Below are positions 6,969-12,645 of a stretch of DNA of 15,559 nt, in pieces (the stretch's first letter is position 1; the number at the start of each line of letters is the position of its first letter). The translations under genes and the position numbers were made by a program. The notes below the pieces were generated by a model. The model did no database searches. It was not told where the DNA came from and worked only from the letters and a program-made list of their open reading frames with translations. This DNA is from JBDTLH01 sp039934875 (lineage in GTDB: Bacteria; Acidobacteriota; Terriglobia; Terriglobales; Acidobacteriaceae), in NCBI GenBank assembly GCA_039934875.1, contig JBDTLH010000157.1:1-15559 (forward strand). The letters run 5' to 3'.

Positions 6969-8414
6969 ATGCAGAAAATAATTCTCGTAGTTTGCCTCGC
7001 CACGCTTACCGCGGCGGCCTTCGCCAAAGCTCCGGCCCTGCCGCAACACGATGCCGCCCGCGCCGATGTGTTGAAGAAAGCCTATCGCTTTCAGCGCGAG
7101 AGCTGGACCTATGTTCACCTTGAGGGCTCTCCTTATGAGGTCGGCTATGAGCACGGCTCCCTGCTCGCCAAAGAGATCGGAGACGCATTCAACGCCGAAC
7201 GTGTTCTGAGCACGCACGACGCCAAACGCGACTGGAAGTTCTTCCGCGAGAGCGCGCAAAAGATGTTGTGGCCGCACACCGACCCGGAATACCAACTGGA
7301 GATGATGGGCATTGCCGATGGCGTTAAAGACAAAGGCGTGAATCTGGATCTCTGGGACATCGTCGCCTACAACGCCTCCATGGAAGTACCCGGCTATTAC
7401 GTGCCCTGGCTAGACGCCAAGCAGCACAAACCAGTTCCTAATGATGTGAAGACTCCCGCCGAGCGTTGCAGCGCCTTCGTCGCCACCGGCAGTTGGACCA
7501 CCGATGGCAAGCCGGTGATCGCGCACAATAACTGGACCTCGTATATAGACGGTGCGCGCTGGCGCGTCATCATGGACATCGCCCCCGAAAAAGGCCACAA
7601 GCTCATTCAGGATGGCCTGCCCGGCATCATCGTCAGCGACGACGATTTCGGCATCAACGACGCCGGCCTGATCGTCACCGAGACTACGATCTCCAACTTC
7701 AGCGGCTGGGACCCCAACGGCAAACCCGAGTTCGTGCGCGCCCGCAAGGCCCTGCAATACGCCGATAATATCGACGACTACGTGAAGATCATGCTCGACG
7801 GCAACAACGGCGGATACGCCAACGACTGGCTGCTCGCCGACCGCAACACCGGAGAGATCGCCCGCTTCGAGCTCGGCCTCAAACATCATCAGCTTTGGAA
7901 GTCGAGCGACGGCTACTACGTGGGCTCCAACTTCGCCAGCGACCCTGCGCTCATCAAAGACGAAGCTCCCTTCGACCTGACTGATATGTCCAAGTCGCAA
8001 AACGCCCGCCGCGCGCGCTGGGAGCAACTCATGGCGGAGAACAAAGGCAAGATCGATGTAGCTATGGCCGAGGGCTTTCTCGCCGACCACTACGACTCCT
8101 TCGAGAAGAAAGTGCAGCCCAGCGATCGCACTCTTTGCGGACACAACGAGGACTCTCCCCGAGGCATGGGCGGGGGATGGAATGCCTACTATCCGGCGGG
8201 TTCAGCCATCGCACAAGCCGCCGACGCCAGGATGGCGGGCAACATGGAGATGGCCGCGCAGGCCGGCCACTCCTGCCAACAGGATTTCAAGGCCGCGCCC
8301 TTCCTGGCGGCGCATCCCCAGTTCAATTGGCAGAAGCCGGTGCTCATCGACATGACCGGCGAAAAGTGGGCGACCTTCAAAGCCGATGAGGCCGCAAGCA
8401 AACCCGAGAAATAG
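6969..8414 (+). CDS. Phospholipase B-like / C45-type Ntn-hydrolase, secreted
   Basis: From the ATG at 6969 the protein has 481 residues with a signal peptide ('MQKIILVVCLATLTAAAFA'). The core signature is 'ERCSAFVATGSWTTDGKPVIAHNNWTSY': Cys167 (170 from the upstream ATG) is the predicted N-terminal nucleophile released by self-cleavage. 'HNNWTSY' is close to the 'GHNTWSSY' motif of phospholipase B-like proteins (PLBD), and 'NGGYANDWLLAD' also fits. The N-terminal part carries 'GSPYEVGYEHGSLLA' and 'GIADG', usual in C45 peptidases/acyltransferases. Such enzymes hydrolyse amide or ester bonds, for example acyl chains of phospholipids or N-acyl amines; the substrate here cannot be told. Near the C-terminus 'LCGHNEDSP' resembles another conserved His-Asn segment. 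It follows the unknown secreted gene by 64 nt. Superfamily strong; lipase versus amidase unresolved. Confidence 0.88.
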   Translation: MQKIILVVCLATLTAAAFAKAPALPQHDAARADVLKKAYRFQRESWTYVHLEGSPYEVGYEHGSLLAKEIGDAFNAERVLSTHDAKRDWKFFRESAQKMLWPHTDPEYQLEMMGIADGVKDKGVNLDLWDIVAYNASMEVPGYYVPWLDAKQHKPVPNDVKTPAERCSAFVATGSWTTDGKPVIAHNNWTSYIDGARWRVIMDIAPEKGHKLIQDGLPGIIVSDDDFGINDAGLIVTETTISNFSGWDPNGKPEFVRARKALQYADNIDDYVKIMLDGNNGGYANDWLLADRNTGEIARFELGLKHHQLWKSSDGYYVGSNFASDPALIKDEAPFDLTDMSKSQNARRARWEQLMAENKGKIDVAMAEGFLADHYDSFEKKVQPSDRTLCGHNEDSPRGMGGGWNAYYPAGSAIAQAADARMAGNMEMAAQAGHSCQQDFKAAPFLAAHPQFNWQKPVLIDMTGEKWATFKADEAASKPEK

Positions 8415-8449
8415 GTGGGTAGTTTGGCTGGCCTTTGCAGTGTCATCCC

Positions 8450-8476
8450 GTGCCGCGGCCTTCTTTGCTGCGGCAC
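8450..8476. terminator. Stem-loop between convergent genes, weak terminator candidate
   Basis: GTGCCGCGGC and GCTGCGGCAC pair over 10 bp (one G-U) around a 7-nt loop CTTCTTT, 36 nt after the stop codon at 8414. No T-run follows on either strand, so intrinsic termination is doubtful. It may still end transcripts of the convergent phospholipase B-like and alkyltransferase-like genes. Confidence 0.35.
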
Positions 8477-8531
8477 AGCATCCATGGAGCGTCCCGGCGA
8501 ATGGACCGAAGTGTGGCAACGGTAAACGTGG

Positions 8532-8864
8532 TCACTTTTTTGTTCTCAGCTCGCTCAGCTTCGCCCGATGAACTTTCATATTCACCTTCAGACCAGAGAA
8601 GGCGACGCCCTCCTGTCGCAGGCGCATGCGTTGCTCGAATCCCCGCTCCGCCGGCAACAGTATTTTCCCCCCCGCGCCAACAATGCGCTGCCAGCAAATG
8701 TTCTTTGACTGGTTCAGCGCCCAAGCCACCTGCCGCGCCGCCCCCGGAAAGCCCGCCGCATAGGCGATGTCTCCATAGGTCGCAACCTTGCCGCGCGGCA
8801 CCCGGCGGACGGTGGCCAGTATCCGAGGAAACATTCCATCATTCGTGGATTTAGCCGTACTCAT
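8532..8864 (-). CDS. Alkyltransferase-like (ATL) protein, MGMT-related DNA repair
   Basis: The 110-residue protein covers the DNA-binding domain of O6-methylguanine-DNA methyltransferases: 'VPRGKVATYGDIAYAAGFPGAARQVAWAL' with conserved Tyr30 and the Arg44 'finger'. In true methyltransferases a PCHR motif supplies the reactive Cys; here the aligned segment is 'ICWQRIVGAGGKI', so Trp58 replaces the Cys and Gln59 the His. This is the mark of ATL proteins, which bind and flip O6-alkylguanine without repairing it and hand the lesion to nucleotide excision repair. ATLs usually read PWHR; the CWQR form here is unusual, with Cys57 one residue before the active-site position. Start: ATG at 8864 is preferred to an in-frame TTG at 8870; neither has a strong ribosome site. 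It is divergent from the gene at 8989. Confidence 0.9.
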   Translation of the reverse strand: MSTAKSTNDGMFPRILATVRRVPRGKVATYGDIAYAAGFPGAARQVAWALNQSKNICWQRIVGAGGKILLPAERGFEQRMRLRQEGVAFSGLKVNMKVHRAKLSELRTKK

Positions 8865-8892
8865 CAGCAACTACCACTGATACTACAAGCTA

Positions 8893-8936
8893 CCAGCTAC
8901 CAGCAGCCACAGCAGCCAGCAGCCAGTAGCCAGCTC
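8893..8936. repeat. Heptamer array, inverted orientation (CCAGNNN = NNNCTGG)
   Basis: Units read CCAGCTA, CCAGCAG, a 6-nt CCACAG, an unaligned CAG, then CCAGCAG, CCAGTAG and CCAGCTC. This is the complement strand of the CTGGNNN heptamer family. It lies in the 124-nt gap between the divergent ATL and DUF6599-like genes, so it occupies their shared promoter region. It is less regular than the other arrays. Confidence 0.75.
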
Positions 8937-8988
8937 GTGAAACTCACACCTGAAACTCGAACCTGCTTTTAAGTGTCTAATAGAGACA

Positions 8989-10050
8989 ATGCGATTTCTC
9001 CATTACATGGGCGTCCTGCTCCTGCTGTGCCTCAACTTCGCCGTCGCCCAGACTGCGCCACAACCTATTGCTCTTCCCCATGCCTTCAACGGATGGGTCA
9101 TGGTCTCCACCGCCAGCCCCGCGCCACCGCAGCTTAATCCGGATCAGCAGGCGCTGCTCACCGAATTTGGGCTCGATGCCGCCTCCGAAGCCCATTACCA
9201 GCAGAACGGACGCAACCTCGACCTCACCGTCTTCCGCTTTCCCGATTACACCGGCGCCTACGGCAGCTTCACCTTCTTTCGCGAACCAAACATGCTCCCG
9301 CAAAAGATCGGGGACCAGGCCGCCTCCGGCGTCAACCACGTCCTCTTCTTCCACGGCAACTTTCTGGTGGACGCCAAATTCGACAGCGTCAGCGCCATGA
9401 CCCTCTCCCAACTTCGCGGCCTCGATAGCCTGTTGCCCATCGCCAAAAGTTCCGGCCATCCTCCTGTGCTCCCCAAATATCTGCCGCCGCAAAACGGAGA
9501 CCTCCTCCCCTCCACCATTCACTATGCCATCGGCCCCATCGGGCTGAAGCTCTCCGGCGCGCCCCTCGACGCCTCCCAGGTCGGCTTCAAATTCAGTCCT
9601 GAAATCGTCACCGCCAACTATCGCTCCGCCGCCGGCCAGGGAACGCTCACCCTTATCTCCTATCCGACGCCGCAGATTGCCATCGCCCGTCTGCACGCCA
9701 TTGAGCCTGCCTTCATCACGTCCACCCTGCCGGGCAATCAGATCAAGCGCTCCAACTCTCTCCTCGTGCTCGCCTCCGGCGCCTTCACCGCCGCCGAAGC
9801 CGGCACTCTTCTCGCTTCCGTCAGCTATGACGGCGACATCACCTGGAACGAGCCCACCAAACCGAATCCCAAAGACAACGTCCTTGGGCTGCTCTCGAAT
9901 GTGATCATCCTCAGTGTCATCCTCGGTGGCTTCATGTTCGTCATCGGACTCTTCTTCGGCGGCTTCCGCCTCCTGTACTTCAAGTTCCGCCCGGAAAAGC
10001 AGGAGGCCTACGAGCGCAGCAAAGAGATGATCCGTCTTGACCTTCGCTGA
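8989..10050 (+). CDS. DUF6599-like exported protein with C-terminal membrane anchor
   Basis: The 353-residue protein has a signal peptide ('MRFLHYMGVLLLLCLNFAVAQ') and one strongly hydrophobic segment at about 301-328 ('LSNVIILSVILGGFMFVIGLFF'), followed by a basic tail of about 25 residues. The bulk (residues 22-295) would face the periplasm. 'AHYQQNGRNLDLTVFRFPDYTGAYGSFTFFR' resembles the DUF6599 family common in Acidobacteriota, in which a 'Y..G.R.l.v..y.f.d..gAyga' stretch recurs; this is from memory. Two similar lobes may be present, since 'TANYRSAAGQGTLTLISYPTPQIA' looks like a second version of that segment. The function is not known. Only a poor ribosome site (AGAGA close to the ATG) is visible. 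The 3' end leads into a heptamer array and a long gene-free region. Confidence 0.82.
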   Translation: MRFLHYMGVLLLLCLNFAVAQTAPQPIALPHAFNGWVMVSTASPAPPQLNPDQQALLTEFGLDAASEAHYQQNGRNLDLTVFRFPDYTGAYGSFTFFREPNMLPQKIGDQAASGVNHVLFFHGNFLVDAKFDSVSAMTLSQLRGLDSLLPIAKSSGHPPVLPKYLPPQNGDLLPSTIHYAIGPIGLKLSGAPLDASQVGFKFSPEIVTANYRSAAGQGTLTLISYPTPQIAIARLHAIEPAFITSTLPGNQIKRSNSLLVLASGAFTAAEAGTLLASVSYDGDITWNEPTKPNPKDNVLGLLSNVIILSVILGGFMFVIGLFFGGFRLLYFKFRPEKQEAYERSKEMIRLDLR

Positions 10051-10095
10051 TCTGGGGACTCCCGCAACTCGAACGCCTTCACCCGTCACCCACGA

Positions 10096-10172
10096 CTGGC
10101 GTCTGGAGTCTGGCGACCGGCGACCGGCGTCTGGCGTCTGGCGACTGGCGACTGGCGTCTGGCGTCTGGCAT
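10096..10172. repeat. Heptamer tandem array, CTGGCGT type (11 perfect-period units)
   Basis: Eleven uninterrupted 7-nt units: CTGGCGT, CTGGAGT, CTGGCGA, CCGGCGA, CCGGCGT, CTGGCGT, CTGGCGA, CTGGCGA, CTGGCGT, CTGGCGT and CTGGCAT. Variation is almost confined to positions 2, 5 and 7. The array begins 46 nt after the stop codon of the DUF6599-like gene. Confidence 0.95.
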
Positions 10173-10368
10173 CAGGTCCGTCCTTTGAAAACTGAAAAAG
10201 AGTGTTCCGATGATGCACCATTATCTGGGCTTGCTCCCTCAAGTCCTTGAATCGGGACGACTTGCGCCTGGATTAAGGTCTTTACCGAGGCTTTTCCTCA
10301 GCCTTCGTAAAACCCCGATGAAAATTATAAGCTACTGATTCTAAAGGTGTTTGGCTACTTGTTTTTGC

Positions 10369-10397
10369 TTGACACCCCCATCTGCCCGACATAGTAT
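10369..10397 (+). promoter_or_regulatory. Sigma-70-like promoter
   Basis: TTGACA (10369-10374, consensus) is separated by exactly 17 nt from TAGTAT (10392-10397, four of six consensus bases). The start site would be near 10404. It points toward the hairpin at 10453-10484; the next gene starts about 350 nt downstream. Confidence 0.5.
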
Positions 10398-10403
10398 TGC
10401 GCC

Positions 10404-10490
10404 AGAAAGTTTCTGCGGCTTTGCCTCCGTTGAAATTATTCTCCCTTGAATAGAAGAGCCGCCCATGTTGCCGGGCGGCTCTTCCTGTCT
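10404..10490 (+). ncRNA. Candidate small RNA (promoter to hairpin)
   Basis: A transcript from the promoter at 10369-10397 would run through a 12-bp hairpin at 10453-10484, giving an RNA of about 85 nt. No ORF of note lies within it. I do not recognise it as a known RNA family. Alternatively the promoter may simply serve the YbjQ-type gene with a long leader. Inferred from promoter and hairpin only. Confidence 0.3.
10453..10484 (+). terminator. Strong 12-bp hairpin, possible terminator
   Basis: GAAGAGCCGCCC and GGGCGGCTCTTC pair perfectly over 12 bp around the 8-nt loop ATGTTGCC. Downstream is CTGTCTCC rather than a T-run, so termination would be imperfect or the hairpin has another role such as RNA stabilisation. 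Confidence 0.45.
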
Positions 10491-10500
10491 CCAGTTTCAG

Positions 10501-10680
10501 TTTGCTGCAGAGATTTAGTTTGCTGGCACAGATCTAGTCTGCTGGCACAGATTTAGTTTGCTGGCACAGATCTAGTTTGTTGGCACAGTCTTAGCTTGTT
10601 GGCACAGATTAGTTTGCTGGCACAGATTAGTTTCCCGGCACAGTCTTAATTTGCTGGCACAGATTAGTTCGCTGGCTAAA
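10501..10680. repeat. 18/19-nt tandem repeat, about 9.5 copies
   Basis: Consensus unit TTTGCTGGCACAGATTTAG or, one base shorter, TTTGCTGGCACAGATTAG. Nine units of lengths 18, 19, 19, 19, 19, 18, 18, 19 and 18 nt run back to back from 10501 to 10667, then a partial unit to 10680. Most differ by one to four bases (GATTTAG, GATCTAG, GTCTTAG, GATTAG); the first and eighth units diverge in the core. There are no spacers. The period of 18-19 nt and the 1-nt length changes exclude a coding repeat. Confidence 0.93.
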
Positions 10681-10693
10681 ATTTTGGGCAGTG

Positions 10694-10715
10694 GCACAGA
10701 CATTCCTGTCTGTGC
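10694..10715. repeat. Perfect palindrome GCACAGACA-TTCC-TGTCTGTGC
   Basis: Nine base pairs around a TTCC loop form a stable hairpin 22 nt before the ATG at 10738 and 40 nt before the one at 10756. Its left arm GGCACAGA equals the core of the adjacent tandem repeat. It resembles a REP-like dispersed palindrome, and if transcribed could influence translation of the downstream gene. Confidence 0.6.
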
Positions 10716-10755
10716 TGCGCATGTTATCTTTTCTCCCATGCCCGTTCCTCACAAC

Positions 10756-11073
10756 ATGACCTCCACTACCTTCGATCTGCCCGGCTATCGCGCCGTCCGC
10801 TCGTTCGGAGTGGTGCGCGGCATCATCGTCCGCTCCCGCTCCGTCTTCGGCACCATCGGCGCCGGATTGCAGACTATCATTGGCGGAAACATCACTCTGC
10901 TTACCAACCTTTGCGAAAAGACGCGCCAGAATGCCTTCGATTCCATGCTGCAACATGCCTCTGATTTCGGCGCCAACGCCGTCCTCGGTGTCCGCTACGA
11001 CGCCACGGAGATCATGAACGGCGTCACCGAAGTCATCGCCTACGGCACTGCGGTCTGGGTGGAGAAGAACTAG
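10756..11073 (+). CDS. YbjQ/UPF0145 family protein
   Basis: The 105-residue protein ('MTSTTFDLPGYRAVRSFGVVRG...') matches the YbjQ/UPF0145 family, small cytosolic proteins of the 'putative heavy-metal-binding' fold that form pentameric rings. Typical segments are 'IGGNITLLTNLCEKTRQNAFDSMLQHASDFGANAVLGVRYD' (family: long helix then GA.AV.G..yD) and the C-terminal strand 'VTEVIAYGTAVWV'. The physiological role is unknown. Start: the ATG at 10756 fits the family's N-terminus (M-x-x-x-T-T); the ATG at 10738 adds six residues. Neither has a Shine-Dalgarno sequence; a still longer start at 10651 would lie in the tandem repeat and is rejected. The gene converges on the permease gene. Confidence 0.88.
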   Translation: MTSTTFDLPGYRAVRSFGVVRGIIVRSRSVFGTIGAGLQTIIGGNITLLTNLCEKTRQNAFDSMLQHASDFGANAVLGVRYDATEIMNGVTEVIAYGTAVWVEKN

Positions 11074-11159
11074 TCACCAGTCATCAGTTGCCAGCTACCC
11101 GCGCAATTTGTCTTTGCGAGCGGAGCAAAGGCGACCCGCATCCGAGAACAGCTCATGCC

Positions 11160-11253
11160 CTGGCGTCTGGGAGCTGGTAGCTGGCGTCTAATACTCTGGC
11201 AGCTGGTAGCTGGCGTCTAATGCCCTGGTAGCTGGTAGCTGGCGTCTAATACT
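11160..11253. repeat. Higher-order heptamer repeat: three 29-nt units over the permease stop codon
   Basis: After a leading CTGGCGT (11160-11166) come three 29-nt units (11167-11195, 11196-11224, 11225-11253), each consisting of CTGGNAG, CTGGTAG, CTGGCGT and an 8-nt end CTAATACT or CTAATGCC. In the third unit CTA (11246-11248) is the stop codon of the minus-strand permease gene and the rest encodes its last residues. The other units therefore carry copies of the gene's terminal Tyr-stop. The 29-nt units are 90% or more identical. Confidence 0.92.
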
Positions 11254-12541
11254 TCACAAACTGCAACCACGCCCATCCCATCGCCACCGTGATCACCGTA
11301 ATCGGGACCCCCACGCGCGCGTATGCGAGAAAGCCCACATGTGCCTCCGGCGCGGCCTTCTCCACTACGATCAGGTTCGCCACCGAACCCGTGATCGTCA
11401 GGTTGCCCGCGAGCGTGCTCGCCATGGCCAGCAGCAGCCAAGCACTGTGCTGATCTTTGAATCCTGCAATTGTTCCTTTCAGTAGCATCACCGCCGGAAC
11501 ATTGCTCACCACATTCGACAGCGCCACGGTGAATACGGCATAGACTGCCGTCTGATGCAGGTTCAGTCGCGCTGCCCTATCCAGCAACTGCCGCGAGATG
11601 CCCGCCTGCTGCGCTCCGCCGAGCACAAGAAATAATCCCAGAAAGAGGATGAGCAGGCCCCAATCTACTTCGGCAAACAACTTCCTCGGTTCCTCTCGCA
11701 GCAGCAGCAACAGCGCCGCCGCTCCCAGCGCCGCCGCTAATGCCGGAGCAACCCCCGCGAAAAACGCACCCAACACCGCCAGCATCACCAGCACCGGAAT
11801 CACCCGCAAGGGCTGCTCGCCGCCGGCGTCCGGCGTCTGGCGTCCGGCGTCTGACGTCCGAAGTCCGGCGTCTGGCGTCTGGCGTCTGACCTCCGGAGTC
11901 CGGCGTCTGGCGTCTGGCGTCTGACTTCTGGTGTCCGGCATCTGGCGGCCGCGCACAAAGAACCAATGCAACACCGCCCAATCCACCACCAATCCCATCA
12001 CCGCAATCGGGCCAAGATGCGCCAGGAAATCCATATACCCGATCTGCGATACCGACCCGATCAAAATGTTCTGCGGGTTCCCTGTGATGGTGGCCACGCT
12101 GCCGATGTTCGAGGCCGTCGCCAGCGCCAGCAAATACGGCACTGCCGGAAGCTCCCATCCGTCCACCAGCTTAAGCACCAGCGGGGCCATGAACAAGCAC
12201 ACCACATCGTTGACCAGAAACGCCGACAAAATCCCGGCCGTGAAGATCAATCCGGGCAGCAGATAACGCGGGTTTAGGTGCCCCACAATCGCCCCGGTCA
12301 CCGCCTGGAAAAATCCCCCCAGATGCAGTCCGCCCACGATCAACATCATGGCAAAGAGCAGCACGATAGTCGTGTAGTCGATACTGTCAATCGCGAAGCG
12401 CGGGGTCAACACGCGGAAGCCAAACATCAGCGCCGCGCCGATCACCGCCATCGCCGGACGGTCCACCTTCGTCCCCGGCAGCCGCCCGAACGCAAACACC
12501 CCATAGCTGACGAGAAAGATCACCCACGCCGCGACATGCAC
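11246..12541 (-). CDS. ArsB/SLC13-type (ion transporter superfamily) permease with a heptapeptide-repeat loop
   Basis: The 431-residue polytopic membrane protein belongs to the ion-transporter superfamily (ArsB, SLC13/DASS). Two inverted halves each show a re-entrant signature: 'LVNDVVCLFMAPLV' (109-122) with 'SNIGSVATITGNPQN' (144-158), and 'ALSNVVSNVPAVML' (340-353) with 'STLAGNLTITGSVANLIV' (375-392). Substrate could be arsenite, a dicarboxylate, sulfate or similar; sequence does not decide it, and no ars genes are adjacent. Residues about 199-240, the loop between the halves, are a tandem heptapeptide (R-R-Q-T-P-D-A) encoded by the DNA heptamer array. The start is GTG at 12541, supported by AGGA 7 nt upstream. 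The gene is divergent from the TonB receptor, with about 100 nt between. Confidence 0.9.
   Translation of the reverse strand: MHVAAWVIFLVSYGVFAFGRLPGTKVDRPAMAVIGAALMFGFRVLTPRFAIDSIDYTTIVLLFAMMLIVGGLHLGGFFQAVTGAIVGHLNPRYLLPGLIFTAGILSAFLVNDVVCLFMAPLVLKLVDGWELPAVPYLLALATASNIGSVATITGNPQNILIGSVSQIGYMDFLAHLGPIAVMGLVVDWAVLHWFFVRGRQMPDTRSQTPDARRRTPEVRRQTPDAGLRTSDAGRQTPDAGGEQPLRVIPVLVMLAVLGAFFAGVAPALAAALGAAALLLLLREEPRKLFAEVDWGLLILFLGLFLVLGGAQQAGISRQLLDRAARLNLHQTAVYAVFTVALSNVVSNVPAVMLLKGTIAGFKDQHSAWLLLAMASTLAGNLTITGSVANLIVVEKAAPEAHVGFLAYARVGVPITVITVAMGWAWLQFVKY
11823..11948. repeat. Intragenic heptamer array: 18 units, 126 nt, 42 codons
   Basis: Eighteen uninterrupted 7-nt units (CCGGCGT, CTGGCGT, CTGACGT, CCGAAGT, CTGACCT, CCGGAGT, CTGACTT and others) lie inside the permease gene. 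18 x 7 = 126 is divisible by three, so the frame is kept. Three heptamers equal seven codons, so the minus strand reads as five imperfect heptapeptides: RSQTPDA, RRRTPEV, RRQTPDA, GLRTSDA, GRQTPDA. The same heptamer is found in intergenic DNA at 10096-10172. Confidence 0.95.
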
Positions 12542-12548
12542 TTGATCA

Positions 12549-12552
12549 TCCT
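12549..12552 (-). promoter_or_regulatory. Ribosome binding site for the permease GTG start
   Basis: Minus-strand AGGA (in TTAGGATG) stands 7 nt before GTG at 12541-12539. It supports GTG, since no in-frame ATG lies near it. Confidence 0.55.
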
Positions 12553-12645
12553 AAATGGCGGCACAATCGGATATAGAATGCGAAGGCAAGATAATGCAAT
12601 GCGCAATTCCCCGGGAACAGGCGATCTCCTGAAACAGGCCAGGCT

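Larger units (their letters stand above)
10051..10755. other. 700-nt gene-free region with repeats and a possible small RNA
   Basis: No credible protein gene is seen here. In order it holds a heptamer array (10096-10172), a noticeably A+T-richer stretch (about 10180-10450) with no clear fold, a promoter-like pair (10369-10397), a strong hairpin (10453-10484), an 18/19-nt tandem array (10501-10680) and a perfect palindrome (10694-10715) just before the YbjQ-type gene. The base composition shift at 10180-10450 against GC-rich surroundings suggests conserved noncoding or regulatory sequence. Confidence 0.7.

Noticed and set aside
7410..8144. 244-codon open frame on the minus strand
   Set aside because: It is antisense to the phospholipase B-like hydrolase, whose motifs are clear. 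The Val/Ala/Gly-rich product has no recognisable motif.
8977..10242. 421-codon open frame on the minus strand
   Set aside because: It lies opposite the DUF6599-like gene, which has a signal peptide and a membrane anchor. The translation is rich in Gly, Glu, Asp and Val in the pattern of an antisense shadow, and its start runs through the heptamer array.
10501..10680. CRISPR array
   Set aside because: Units are joined directly with no unique spacers, and there are no cas genes.
10651..10755. Longer N-terminus for the YbjQ-type protein from the ATG at 10651
   Set aside because: It would lie in the tandem repeat and the palindrome and adds residues that the family lacks.
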